The notes below the pieces were generated by a model. It was not told the DNA's origin and did not search any database. It saw nothing but the letters and a program-made list of their open reading frames with translations. From the NCBI RefSeq assembly GCF_014489115.1, contig NZ_JACTAH010000001.1, positions 868,001-932,000 of the forward strand: a DNA stretch of 64,000 nt, read 5' to 3'. How positions within the stretch are numbered: the first letter of the stretch is position 1; each line of letters starts with the position of its first letter. The position numbers and the translations under genes are program-made. Positions 47,794 to 56,410 of the stretch are shown here, one piece after another. This DNA is from Thauera sedimentorum (GTDB lineage Bacteria; Pseudomonadota; Gammaproteobacteria; Burkholderiales; Rhodocyclaceae).

Positions 47794-48452
47794 CCGGTAA
47801 CGCCCGGCGCTGGTCGCCGGGCTGGTGGTGCACCGCGCTGGCCCTGCGCCTGGCCGGTGCGGTGCCCGAGCGCCTGAGCGTGCGCCACCGCCCCAGCGGG
47901 CAGCCGCTGGACGCGCTGGTGATCGGCGGTGGCGACGACATCAGCCCGGAGCACTACGGCGGCGACCTCGACGCCAAGGTGGTGCTGGACCCCGCCCGCG
48001 ACCGCCTGGAGATCGACTGGATCCGCCACGCGCTCGAACACGGCTGGCCGCTGCTGGGCATCTGTCGCGGCGCGCAGCTGATCAACGTGGTGCTCGGCGG
48101 CGCGCTGCACCAGGACATCCGCCCGATGCGGGTGCATACCCACAACCGGCCCGGCCTGCTGCCGACCAAGCGGGTGACGGTGGCGGACGGCTCCCGCCTG
48201 GCGGCGATCTGTGGCACCACCCGGCTGCAGGTGAACAGCCTGCATCATCAGGCGGTCATGCGCACCGGCCGCGGGTTGCGGGTGGTGGCGCGCGACCGCG
48301 ACGACATCGTGCAGGCGGTGGAGGCCGAGGAACGCGGGCGGGCGGTCGTCGGCGTGCAGTGGCACCCCGAGTACCTGTTCTACCTGCCGGCCCAGTTCGC
48401 CCTGTTCCGCTGGCTGGTGCGCGCCGCGGGGCGCTCGGGTGAGGGCGCCTAG
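47766..48452 (+). CDS. Gamma-glutamyl hydrolase-like class-I glutamine amidotransferase (peptidase C26)
   Basis: A 228-residue protein of the PuuD/C26 type. The catalytic cysteine is in LGICRGAQLINVVLGG (about residue 98), with HHQAV about 70 residues later and the histidine-glutamate pair in VQWHPEYL (about 200), so the triad is complete. Upstream, LVIGGGDDISPEHYGGD (about 52-68) is typical of gamma-glutamyl-GABA hydrolases. It starts 28 bases before the amidoligase stop, so the two must be translated together. It could supply ammonia to the ligase or cleave its gamma-glutamyl products; the sequence does not decide. mgtE follows 27 bases downstream. Confidence 0.88.
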   Translation: MARRPRVGVTGNARRWSPGWWCTALALRLAGAVPERLSVRHRPSGQPLDALVIGGGDDISPEHYGGDLDAKVVLDPARDRLEIDWIRHALEHGWPLLGICRGAQLINVVLGGALHQDIRPMRVHTHNRPGLLPTKRVTVADGSRLAAICGTTRLQVNSLHHQAVMRTGRGLRVVARDRDDIVQAVEAEERGRAVVGVQWHPEYLFYLPAQFALFRWLVRAAGRSGEGA

Positions 48453-48479
48453 ACACAACGGTGCGACAATGCGGCCTGC

Positions 48480-50156
48480 GTGCCGCAAAACGATACCCGC
48501 CCGCCGAAACGGAAGCCGCCCTACGTGACCAGTCCCGACCACGCCAGCCCCCGCAGCGAGACCGACGACATCCTCCAGGCCCTGGAGCAGGGCCGCTACA
48601 AGCGCGTGCGCAAGCGCCTGCGCCACATGCATCCGGCCAAGATCGCCGGCCTGCTGGAAGCCCTGGAGCCTGGCCAGCGCACCGCGGTGTGGCAGCAGGT
48701 GGACGCAGGCAGCGAGGCGCGCGTGCTGGCCCACCTGAATGCGGAACTGGTCCGCCAGCTGGCGGGCGATTCCGCCGAAGCCGCGCACGAGCTGCCGGAG
48801 GCCGAGGCCGCCGAGCATCACGACGCCGCCACCCAGGTGCAGGCGGTGCGCGAGGCGCTGGCCGCGGGCAAGCTCAAGCGTGTGGGCAAGATCCTGCACC
48901 ACATGCACCCGGCCAAGGTGGCTGCGCTGCTCGAGGCGCTGCCGCCTCCCGAGCGCAAGGCGGCGTGGAGCATGGTGGAGACCGACCGTGCGGGCAAGGT
49001 GCTCACCTACCTGCACGACGAGATCTGCACCGCGCTGGCGCTGGAACTGGAGCACGACGACCTGGTGGCCTCGGTGCAGCGCCTGGAACTGGACGACCTG
49101 GTCGATCTGATCCAGTCTCTGCCCGACGAACCGGGCCGCGAGCTGGTGCACGCCATCGGCGGCGCGCGCCGCGCACAGCTCGAATCGATGCTGTCCTACC
49201 CGGAGGATTCGGCCGGCGGCATCATGAACGCCGACCCCATCGTGGTGCGCGCCGACGTCAAGCTCAACACCGTGCTGCGCTACCTGCGCCTGCTGGAGAA
49301 CCTGCCGGCGCAGACCGACGTGCTGATGGTGGTCGACCGCAAGGGCCATTACCAGGGCGCGCTGCGCCTGGCTACCATGCTCACCGCCGCGCCCGAGGCG
49401 CGGGTGGCGGAGCTGATGGACACCACGCTGGCCGCCATCCCGGTGAATACCGCTGCCGGCGAGGTGGCCCGCCGTTTCCAGGATCTGGACCTGCTCTCCG
49501 CGCCGGTGGTGGACGACGAAGGCGTGCTGCTCGGGCGCATCACCGTGGACGACGTGGTCGACCTGATCCGCGAGGACTCCGACCGCGCGGTGATGCAGAT
49601 GGCCGGCCTGGACGAGGAGGCCGACATGTTCGCGCCGGTGCTGGTCAGCTCGCGCCGCCGCGCGGTGTGGCTGGGCATCAACCTGGTCACCGCTTTCCTG
49701 GCCGCCTGGGTGATCGGCCTGTTCGAGTCGACGCTGCAGGACCTGGTCGCGCTCGCCGTGCTCATGCCCATCGTCGCCAGCATGGGCGGCATCGCCGGCA
49801 GCCAGACGCTGACCCTGGTGATCCGCGGCCTCGCGCTGGGCCAGGTGCAGAAGGGTAATACCCGGCTGCTGCTCAACCGCGAGGTCGGCGTGTCCATCCT
49901 CAACGGCCTGCTGTGGGCCGCGGTGGTGGCGCTGCTGGCCGTGCTCTGGTTCGGCAACTGGGGGATAGGCGGGGTGATCGCCGCGGCCATCCTCATCAAC
50001 CTGCTGGCCGCCGCGCTCGCCGGCCTGGCGATTCCGCTGCTGCTCGAGCGTATGGGCATCGACCCGGCGCTGGCCGGCAGCGTCATCCTCACCACCGTCA
50101 CCGACGTGGTCGGCTTCTTCGCCTTCCTGGGGCTGGCGACCGTGCTGCTGATCTGA
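48480..50156 (+). CDS. mgtE: MgtE-family magnesium transporter with duplicated N-terminal unit
   Basis: A 558-residue magnesium channel/transporter. The cytoplasmic part has an N-terminal helical domain, two CBS domains (about residues 245-370, with IMNADPIVV and LMDTTLAAIPV) that sense magnesium, and five membrane helices (about 395-558) including PIVASMGGIAGSQTLTLVIRG (split). The N-domain is unusual: the unit RHMHPAKIAGLLEAL at about 48-62 returns as HHMHPAKVAALLEAL at about 140-154, each followed by a similar helical stretch. The first 30 residues are a basic, disordered extension. The start is GTG at 48480; GTG at 48525 is possible. It may belong to the upstream ferritin-amidoligase transcript (27-base gap). 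Confidence 0.92.
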   Translation: MPQNDTRPPKRKPPYVTSPDHASPRSETDDILQALEQGRYKRVRKRLRHMHPAKIAGLLEALEPGQRTAVWQQVDAGSEARVLAHLNAELVRQLAGDSAEAAHELPEAEAAEHHDAATQVQAVREALAAGKLKRVGKILHHMHPAKVAALLEALPPPERKAAWSMVETDRAGKVLTYLHDEICTALALELEHDDLVASVQRLELDDLVDLIQSLPDEPGRELVHAIGGARRAQLESMLSYPEDSAGGIMNADPIVVRADVKLNTVLRYLRLLENLPAQTDVLMVVDRKGHYQGALRLATMLTAAPEARVAELMDTTLAAIPVNTAAGEVARRFQDLDLLSAPVVDDEGVLLGRITVDDVVDLIREDSDRAVMQMAGLDEEADMFAPVLVSSRRRAVWLGINLVTAFLAAWVIGLFESTLQDLVALAVLMPIVASMGGIAGSQTLTLVIRGLALGQVQKGNTRLLLNREVGVSILNGLLWAAVVALLAVLWFGNWGIGGVIAAAILINLLAAALAGLAIPLLLERMGIDPALAGSVILTTVTDVVGFFAFLGLATVLLI

Positions 50157-50386
50157 GCGGATGGCTGCAGGCCATCTCCCTTGTGTGGCGATGACGAACG
50201 GGTTGATTCATGCGCTGAGACGGCTCGCGTAACGCCCGGGCAACATGTGTTGGGCATGCTGCGCGACGTTGCCGCCGGGCGTGTCGCCCATCCTGCCGCG
50301 ATCGGCGAGCGGACTGTGGACATCCGCAATTGCCCGGCAAGGACGGGGGCCGAACAATCCGGTGGTTCGTCAGGAGATGATCCGCC

Positions 50387-51526
50387 ATGTCACGAGTACT
50401 CCGCAGTTTCAGCGTCGTCGCCAGCCTGCTGGCCTTCTGCCTCCCGCTCGACCTCGCCGCCCAGGGGCGCGAGATCGTCGTCGGCCAGGTGGCGCCGTTC
50501 TCCGGGCCGCAGGCGGTCACCGGGCGGGCGATCCACGCCGGGGTGAAGCTCTACCTCGATCATGTCAACGCGCAAGGCGGCGTGCGTGGCGCGAAGATCC
50601 GCCTGCTCACCCGCGACGATGCGCAGCAGGCGGCGCAGACCGTGGCGCTGACCCGGGAGCTGATCGCCAGTGAGTCGCCGGTGGCCCTGATCGGCACCGT
50701 GGGCACCGCCAACGTGGAGGCGCTGATCGCCGACGGCGTGCTGCAGAAGAGCGGCGTGCCGCTGGTCGGCGCGGTATCCGGCGCCTCCAGCGCCATCGCC
50801 GGCAACAAGGTGTTCGTCATCAAGGCGAGCTATCACGAGGAGGTGAACCGCCTGTTCACCAATCTGGCGGGACTGGGCATCAAGCGCGTCGGGCTGGTGT
50901 ATCAGGACGATGCGCTCGGCCAGGACGTGATCGCCGGCGCCGATGCCGCCGCGCGCCGCCATGGCATCGAGCTGATCGCCCGCGCCGGCTATCCGCGCAA
51001 CACCGTGGAAGTCGGGGAGGCGGTCGCCGCGATGGTGAAGGCCGAGCCGCAGGTGGTCTTCCTCGGCGCCACCACGGCGGCGGCGATCGAGTTCGTGCGC
51101 CAGTACCGCGAGGGCGGAGGACTGGCGACGCTGTACGGCATGTCCATCATCGACACCCGCCAACTGCTTGCCAAGCTCGGCCCGGAAGGCGCGCGCGGCT
51201 TCGCCTTCTCGGTGGTGCTGCCGCTGGAGACCCAGCGCACCATCGCGGTCAATCTCGAATACCTGCGCCTGCGCGACCAGAGCAAGGACGCGGACCTGTC
51301 GGCGCGCTCCATCGAAGGCTTCATCGCTGCCAAGGCGCTGGTCCATGCGCTGCACAACGCCGCAGTGGGCGGCGCGCCCACCCCGGCGGCGGTGGTGAAG
51401 AGCCTGCAGGCGATGCGCAAGGTGGATCTCGGCGGCTACACGCTCGACTTTGGCCAGCAGGGCCGGTCGGGTTCCAGCTACGTTGACTTCGCCATGCTCG
51501 GCGACGGCGGGCGGGTGGTGCACTGA
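50387..51526 (+). CDS. Periplasmic ligand-binding protein, branched-chain amino acid ABC type (orphan)
   Basis: A 379-residue periplasmic protein of the Leu/Ile/Val-binding fold. The signal peptide is residues 1-25 (cleavage after DLAAQ-type end). The mature part starts EIVVGQVAPFSGPQAVTGR (about 29-47), then GGVRGAKIRLLTRDDAQQ (about 64-81) and KRVGLVYQDDALGQDV (about 166-181). No permease or ATPase genes lie nearby, so it either serves a transporter encoded elsewhere or acts as a sensor subunit. AGGAG lies about 15 bases before the ATG, and the gene ends one base before the convergent norF-like stop. Confidence 0.88.
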   Translation: MSRVLRSFSVVASLLAFCLPLDLAAQGREIVVGQVAPFSGPQAVTGRAIHAGVKLYLDHVNAQGGVRGAKIRLLTRDDAQQAAQTVALTRELIASESPVALIGTVGTANVEALIADGVLQKSGVPLVGAVSGASSAIAGNKVFVIKASYHEEVNRLFTNLAGLGIKRVGLVYQDDALGQDVIAGADAAARRHGIELIARAGYPRNTVEVGEAVAAMVKAEPQVVFLGATTAAAIEFVRQYREGGGLATLYGMSIIDTRQLLAKLGPEGARGFAFSVVLPLETQRTIAVNLEYLRLRDQSKDADLSARSIEGFIAAKALVHALHNAAVGGAPTPAAVVKSLQAMRKVDLGGYTLDFGQQGRSGSSYVDFAMLGDGGRVVH

Positions 51527-51527
51527 G

Positions 51528-51842
51528 TCACAAAGTGGCCCAGCGCGCGAACTCGCTGCCGAAGAAGGCAATGCCCAGCAGCGCCAGCGGTGTGAAGGCG
51601 ACGAAGGCGTAGACCAGCCCGCGGATGAAGGGATGCGCGTGCGCCGTCTCGATGAAGCGGCGCGCCACCAGCATGCCCTTGAGCCAGATCAGCAGGGCCA
51701 CCACCGGCTGCAGCCAGGCCGCGCCGTGGAAGGCGGCGCCCAGCGCGAGACCGAGCAGGGTCAGGGCGACCAGCGCCGCCCAGGCGGTGGCGAGCGGGGC
51801 CAGGGTGGCCGGCGGATGGGCTGTGGAGGGGGAGCGATCCAT
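51528..51842 (-). CDS. norF: NorF-like / cytochrome c oxidase subunit IV-like membrane protein
   Basis: A 104-residue protein with three membrane helices. VALLIWLKGMLVARRFIETA (about residues 48-67) is the feature of the COX4-like family that includes NorF of denitrifiers. It directly follows the subunit III-like gene with a 3-base gap. In nor clusters such a pair assists nitric oxide reductase activity, but norC and norB are not in this window. The gene symbol is given by analogy of position and size only. It could also belong to another haem-copper oxidase. Confidence 0.75.
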   Translation of the reverse strand: MDRSPSTAHPPATLAPLATAWAALVALTLLGLALGAAFHGAAWLQPVVALLIWLKGMLVARRFIETAHAHPFIRGLVYAFVAFTPLALLGIAFFGSEFARWATL

Positions 51843-51845
51843 GAT

Positions 51846-52448
51846 TCAGGCCAGCACGTAGAAGAAGGAAAAGATCACCAGCCAGATGATGTCGGTGGCG
51901 TGCCAGTAGCTCGCCAGCGCCTCCAGCCCGCCGTGGTTCTCCGCGCTGTAGCTGCCCGTGCTGTGGCGCGCCAGCACCCACAGCATGCCCAGGATGCCCC
52001 AGAAGGCGTGCACCAGGTGGGTGAGGGTGAGGTAGTAATACACCGTGAAAAAGATGCCCGCCTCGCCGGTGATGCCCTGCGCCATGTTCCAGCGGAACTC
52101 CAGGTACTTGGCCAGCGGATAACCGAGGGCAGTGACCAGTCCGGCCACCAGCCAGGCGATAGACGCGCGGCGCCGGCCGGCGCGCAGGCTGACAACCGAG
52201 CTGGCGACGAAGAAGCTGCTGGTCACCATGATCAGGGTGATCGCGGTGCCAGCCAGGGTGTTCAAGCGCCCGGAACCGGCCTCGAAGTCGGCCGGGAAGT
52301 GCGCGCGGGCGACGAAATAGACGATGAACAGCACCGCGAACTCGACGAACTCGCAGCCGATGCCGGCCCAGATGCCGTGGTTGCCGGGCACACGTCCGCG
52401 CGCCGGGGGCGCAGCGGGGGAGTCGGCGGGCAGGGCGAGCGTGCTCAT
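51846..52448 (-). CDS. norE: NorE-like / cytochrome c oxidase subunit III family protein
   Basis: A 200-residue protein with five membrane helices of the COX3 family. Family parts are GNHGIWAGIGCEFVEFAVLF (about residues 22-41), YYYLTLTHLVHAFWGILGML (about 140-159) and the final ASYWHATDIIWLVIFSFFYV (about 180-199), whose W-H-x-x-D-x-x-W pattern is diagnostic. Its short length fits NorE rather than a full oxidase subunit III. It forms a pair with the NorF-like gene. The start ATG at 52448 has a weak GGAGC site. A REPIN element lies between it and the divergent regulator. Confidence 0.82.
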   Translation of the reverse strand: MSTLALPADSPAAPPARGRVPGNHGIWAGIGCEFVEFAVLFIVYFVARAHFPADFEAGSGRLNTLAGTAITLIMVTSSFFVASSVVSLRAGRRRASIAWLVAGLVTALGYPLAKYLEFRWNMAQGITGEAGIFFTVYYYLTLTHLVHAFWGILGMLWVLARHSTGSYSAENHGGLEALASYWHATDIIWLVIFSFFYVLA

Positions 52449-52611
52449 GGATGCTCCATGGCGGTTGGCGAAGCGGGCATGTTGCCGGGATTGCCGCGGC
52501 CGGCACAGACTCAGAACGCTGGATTTCCGATCCGCACAGTTTGCCGCCGCGCTGCCCTGCCTGCCTTGTCGCCGGGCAAGAAGGGCGAACGGGCCGTGCT
52601 CGCTTCATCGT

Positions 52612-52683
52612 GTAGGAGCGGGCTTGCCCGCGATGCTGCCTGCGACAGGACCACCGCCGCATCGCGGCCAAGGCCGCTCCTAC
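52612..52683. repeat. REPIN-like element with mixed arm types
   Basis: Left arm 52612-52634 has the core GCGGGCTTGCCCGC, right arm 52661-52683 has the complement of GCGGCCTTGGCCGC; spacer 26 bases. The two arms are therefore of different core variants. The element lies in the divergent region between norE and the MocR-like gene. Confidence 0.85.
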
Positions 52684-52741
52684 GGAAGGCGACGATCGGT
52701 TTGCTAGACTGGCCGCCCGCCGCCCGTACGACACCTTGTCC

Positions 52742-54193
52742 ATGACGCTCTACCAGCAGATCGCCGAACAGACCGGCCAGCTGATCGCCGCCGGCGTGCT
52801 GCGCCCCGGCGACCGCCTGCCCTCGGTGCGCCACGTATGCCGCAGCCACGGGGTGAGCGCGGTCACGGTGATGCAGGCCTACTACCTGCTGGAGAGCCGC
52901 GGGTTGATCGAGGCGCGGCCCAAGTCCGGCTACTTCGTGCGCGCCCGTCTCGGCCAGCGCCTGCCCGAACCGCACATGCCGCGTCCGGCGGCCGGCAGCG
53001 CGCCGCTGGCGGTGAGCGACTTCATCTTCCAGATCCTGGAGAGCGTCAAGGATCGCAGCGTGGTGCCGCTCGGCTCCAGTTTCCCCGCGCCGGAACTGTT
53101 CCCGTTCGCCAAGCTCGGCCGCTTCCTGGCCGCCGCGGCTCGCCGGCTCTCCCCCGGCGACACGGTGGCCGACCTGCCGCCGGGCCGTGCCGCGCTGCGC
53201 CGGCAGATCGCGCTGCGCTACCACGCGCGTGGCGCGGCAGTGTCGCCCGAGGAGATCGTCGTCACCTCGGGGGCGATGGAGGGGCTCAACCTCTGCCTGC
53301 AGGCGGTGACCCGCCCGGGCGACGTGATCGCGGTCGAGTCGCCGACCTTCTACGCCGGCCTGCAGGCGAGCGAGCGCCTGGGCCTGAAGGTGATCGAGAT
53401 CCCCTCGCACCCGCGCGAGGGGGTGAGCGTGGAGGCGCTGGAAGCGGCGCTGCGCACGCATCCGGTGAAGGCCTGCCTGTTGATGCTGAACTTCGCCAAC
53501 CCCACCGGCGCGCTGGTGCCGGCGGCGCGCCGCGAGGCACTGGTGGAACTGCTGCGCCGCCACCAGGTGCCGCTGATCGAGGACGACGTGTATGCCGAGC
53601 TCTTCTTCGGCGCCGAGCCGCCGCCGTGTACCCGCGCGCTGGAAGCCGACGGCCTGCTGATGCACGTGTCCTCGTTCTCCAAGAGCCTGGCGCCGGGTTT
53701 CCGGGTCGGCTGGGTGGCCGGCGGGCGTTTCGCGGCGCAGATCGTGCGCCAGAAGCTCACCACCAGCCTGGCGACCACGGTGGCGGTGCAGGACGCGCTG
53801 GCCGAGTTCCTGCAGCACGGCGGCTACGACCGCCACCTGCGCCAGCTGCGCGAGCGCCTGGCGCAGGGCGAGGCCGCGCTGGTGGAGGCGGTGGAGCGCC
53901 ACTTTCCGCCCGGCACCCGGCTCGCGCGCCCGGCCGGCGGTTACTTCCTGTGGCTGGAACTGCCGCCCGGCGCGGATGCGCTGGCGCTGCACCAGGCGGC
54001 GCTGGCACGGGGCATCAGCCTCGCGCCCGGGCCGATCTTCTCCGCGCAGCGCGAGTTCGGCCGCTGCATCCGGCTCAACTTCGGCCATCCGCTCGATGGC
54101 GGGGTCGATGAGCCGGTCGCCACGCTCGCTGCCTTGTTGCGCGAGCAGCTCGGTGCTGCGGCATCTGTTGCTATCGGAAATCGCGTCGACTGA
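52742..54193 (+). CDS. MocR-like regulator: GntR helix-turn-helix fused to PLP aminotransferase
   Basis: A 483-residue fusion. Residues about 1-70 are a GntR-type winged helix (YQQIAEQTGQLIAAGVLRPG, RLPSVRHVCRSHGVSAVTVM). From about residue 95 a class I/II aminotransferase domain follows, with the PLP-binding lysine in SSFSKSLAPGFRVGWV (about residue 320) and the NFANPTGALV region (about 250). Such proteins regulate vitamin B6, aminosulfonate, GABA or related metabolism by sensing PLP-bound ligands; the target here is unknown. ATG at 52742 is chosen; TTG two codons before is possible. It is divergent from norE and upstream of ccoG. Confidence 0.92.
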   Translation: MTLYQQIAEQTGQLIAAGVLRPGDRLPSVRHVCRSHGVSAVTVMQAYYLLESRGLIEARPKSGYFVRARLGQRLPEPHMPRPAAGSAPLAVSDFIFQILESVKDRSVVPLGSSFPAPELFPFAKLGRFLAAAARRLSPGDTVADLPPGRAALRRQIALRYHARGAAVSPEEIVVTSGAMEGLNLCLQAVTRPGDVIAVESPTFYAGLQASERLGLKVIEIPSHPREGVSVEALEAALRTHPVKACLLMLNFANPTGALVPAARREALVELLRRHQVPLIEDDVYAELFFGAEPPPCTRALEADGLLMHVSSFSKSLAPGFRVGWVAGGRFAAQIVRQKLTTSLATTVAVQDALAEFLQHGGYDRHLRQLRERLAQGEAALVEAVERHFPPGTRLARPAGGYFLWLELPPGADALALHQAALARGISLAPGPIFSAQREFGRCIRLNFGHPLDGGVDEPVATLAALLREQLGAAASVAIGNRVD

Positions 54194-54254
54194 ATCTGCT
54201 GCCATCCGCGCCCGGGTGGTGTACTGCGTCGCATCGATTCTCCGGGAGCGGAAG

Positions 54255-55631
54255 GTGGCAAGTGCGGCGAGCAGGGTTCAGGAAGCGCGGATCGAGTTGT
54301 ACCGGCGCAAGGGCAAGATCCACGCGCGCGAGACGCGTGGGCGCTGGAACAGCCTGCGCTGGGCAATGGTGTGGCTCACCCAGATCGTTTTCTATGGCGG
54401 TTGCTGGCTGAGCTGGGAACGCGGCGGCCAGGTGCAACAGGCAGTGCTGTTCGACATCGCCGGGCGCAAGTTCCATCTCTTCGGGCTCACGCTGTGGCCG
54501 CAGGACGCGCTGCTGCTCGCCATCATGCTGATCGTCGCCGCGGCGGCGCTCTTTCTCGCCACCGCGCTGGCCGGGCGGGTGTTCTGCGGTTTCGCCTGTC
54601 CGCAGACGGTCTACACGGCGATCTTCGCCTGGGTGGAGGCGCGCGTCGAAGGCGACCACCTGGCGCGCGCGAAGCTCGACGCCGCGCCGCTCAGTGTGCG
54701 CAAGGCCGCACTGCGAGCCACCAAGCATGGGGTGTGGGCGCTGATCGCCGGATGGACCGCGATCAGTTTCGTCGGCTACTTCACCCCGATCCGCGAGCTG
54801 CTGCCCGCGCTCGCCGGCCTGCAACTCGGGCCGTGGGAGGGGTTCTGGCTGCTGTTCTACGGCAGCTTCACCTACGTGCAGGCCGGGCTCGCGCGCGAGG
54901 CGGTGTGCCAGCACATGTGTCCCTACTCGCGCTTCCAGGGCGTCATGGTCGACCGCCACACCCGCAACGCCTCCTACGACGCCGCGCGCGGCGAGCCGCG
55001 CCGGGCCGGGCGGCGCGACGGAGCCTGCGTCGATTGCGGCATCTGCGTGCAGGTGTGCCCGACCGGCATAGACATCCGCGACGGCCTGCAGTACCAGTGC
55101 ATCAACTGCGGCCTGTGCGCCGATGCCTGCGACACGGTGATGGCGAAGCTCGGCGCGCCTGCCGGGCTGGTGCGCTTCGCCTCGGAGGCGGAACTGGCCG
55201 GCGAGCGCGTGGCGGCCGGGCTGCGGCCGCGGGTGTGGGTGTATGGCGCGCTCGCCGTCGCCTTTACCGTCGCTGGCCTGTGGCTGCTGGTCGAACGCCC
55301 CTTGCTGCGCGTGGATGTGCTGCGCGACCGCGGCACGCTGCTGCGCGAAACCCAGGACGGGCAGGTGGAGAACGGCTACACCTTGAACGTCGCCAACCTG
55401 CTGGAAGCGCCGCGCCGGCTCGCGGTGGCGGTGGAAGGCCTGGGCGGTGCGCAGATTGTCGGCGAACGGGTGTTCCGCGCCGGGGCCGGCAGCGTGACCC
55501 CGCTGCGGGTGACTGTGGCCATGCCGGCCGGCGGCGGCCTGTCCGGCGTGCAGGCGCTGCGCTTCGTGGTCACCGACGAGGGCGATGGCGCCACGCGGGT
55601 GGTGGAGCCCAGCACCTTCATCCTGCCCTGA
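54255..55631 (+). CDS. ccoG: Cytochrome c oxidase accessory protein CcoG (FixG/RdxA)
   Basis: A 458-residue membrane protein involved in assembling the copper centre of cbb3 oxidase; it reduces copper. Several membrane helices flank the NapH-like FCGFACPQTVYT motif (about residue 114-125). Two cysteine clusters for 4Fe-4S binding follow, CVDCGICVQVCPTGIDIRDG (about 258-277) and CINCGLCADAC (about 283-293). The C-terminal immunoglobulin-like domain is periplasmic. The GTG at 54255, with GGGAG seven bases before it, is my choice; the open frame runs back into the upstream gene. The usual ccoNOP neighbours are absent. Confidence 0.92.
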   Translation: MASAASRVQEARIELYRRKGKIHARETRGRWNSLRWAMVWLTQIVFYGGCWLSWERGGQVQQAVLFDIAGRKFHLFGLTLWPQDALLLAIMLIVAAAALFLATALAGRVFCGFACPQTVYTAIFAWVEARVEGDHLARAKLDAAPLSVRKAALRATKHGVWALIAGWTAISFVGYFTPIRELLPALAGLQLGPWEGFWLLFYGSFTYVQAGLAREAVCQHMCPYSRFQGVMVDRHTRNASYDAARGEPRRAGRRDGACVDCGICVQVCPTGIDIRDGLQYQCINCGLCADACDTVMAKLGAPAGLVRFASEAELAGERVAAGLRPRVWVYGALAVAFTVAGLWLLVERPLLRVDVLRDRGTLLRETQDGQVENGYTLNVANLLEAPRRLAVAVEGLGGAQIVGERVFRAGAGSVTPLRVTVAMPAGGGLSGVQALRFVVTDEGDGATRVVEPSTFILP

Positions 55632-55643
55632 GCAGGTGAGGGT

Positions 55644-55666
55644 GGCCGGCGGGCCAACCGCCGGCC
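55644..55666. terminator. Hairpin between convergent ccoG and HAD genes
   Basis: Perfect arms GGCCGGCGG/CCGCCGGCC around a 5-base loop, 12 bases after the ccoG stop. No T-run follows. Confidence 0.5.
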
Positions 55667-55682
55667 AGCGCGTGCCTGTCTC

Positions 55683-56351
55683 TCAGGCGCCGCGCAGCGA
55701 GATCACCGGCCAGCCATTCTGCTGCGCGTGGGCGCGCAGGGTGTCGTCCGGGTCGACCGCGACCGGCTTGTCCACCCGCGCCATCAGCGGCAGGTCGTTG
55801 TGCGAGTCGCTGTAGAACCAGCTCTGCTCGAAGCTGCCGAAGTGCAGGCCGAGCGATTCCAGCCAGGCTTCGACGCGCTCGATCTTGCCGGCCTTGAAGG
55901 CCGGGGTGCCGCGCGGCTTGCCGGTGAAGGCGCCGTTTTCCATCGCCGGAATCGTCGCCACCAGATGCGGAATGCCGAACTCGCGGGCGATCGGCCCGGT
56001 GACGAAGGCGTTGGTGGCGGTGACCACCGCGACCAGGGCCCCACGATCCAGATGGTGGCGCGCCAGTTCGCGGGCCGGCTGGCCGATCATCGGCGCGATG
56101 GCGCTTTCCATGAACTCGCGGTGCCAGGCGTCCAACTGGGCGCGCGGGTGGCGGGCGAGCGGGGCGAGCTGGAAGTCGAGGAACTCGAAGATGTCCAGCG
56201 TGCCGGCCTTGTACTGCTCGTAGAAGGCGACGTTCTTCGCCTCCTGTACTTCGCGGTCGAGCACGCCCTTGCCGATGAGGAACTGCGCCCAGGCGAAGTC
56301 CGAGTCGCCGATGAGCAGGGTGTTGTCGAGATCGAAGAGAACCAGGTCCAC
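55683..56351 (-). CDS. HAD-superfamily hydrolase, subfamily IB (SerB-like)
   Basis: A 222-residue phosphatase of the phosphoserine-phosphatase-like IB group. Motif I is LFDLDNTLLIGDSD (about residues 4-17), motif II is VVTATNAFVTGP (about 106), and motif III/IV are KPRGTPAFKAGKIERVE and YSDSHNDLPLM (about 178). Between them an all-helical cap carries EFLDFQLAPLARHPRAQLD. The likely substrate is a small phosphate ester; it is not diagnostic of SerB itself. The start is a GTG at 56351 with an ACGGAA site upstream; no ATG is available close by. Confidence 0.85.
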   Translation of the reverse strand: MDLVLFDLDNTLLIGDSDFAWAQFLIGKGVLDREVQEAKNVAFYEQYKAGTLDIFEFLDFQLAPLARHPRAQLDAWHREFMESAIAPMIGQPARELARHHLDRGALVAVVTATNAFVTGPIAREFGIPHLVATIPAMENGAFTGKPRGTPAFKAGKIERVEAWLESLGLHFGSFEQSWFYSDSHNDLPLMARVDKPVAVDPDDTLRAHAQQNGWPVISLRGA

Positions 56352-56410
56352 TTGGGTGTTTCCGTTCAGGGGTGGGTGAAGAGGGATGGGGCGGGCGGAC
56401 GAACCGTCCG

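Noticed and set aside
53976..54254. In-frame extension upstream of ccoG
   Set aside because: It overlaps the end of the MocR-like gene in another frame and has no CcoG similarity. A GTG with a good ribosome site at 54255 is the more likely start.
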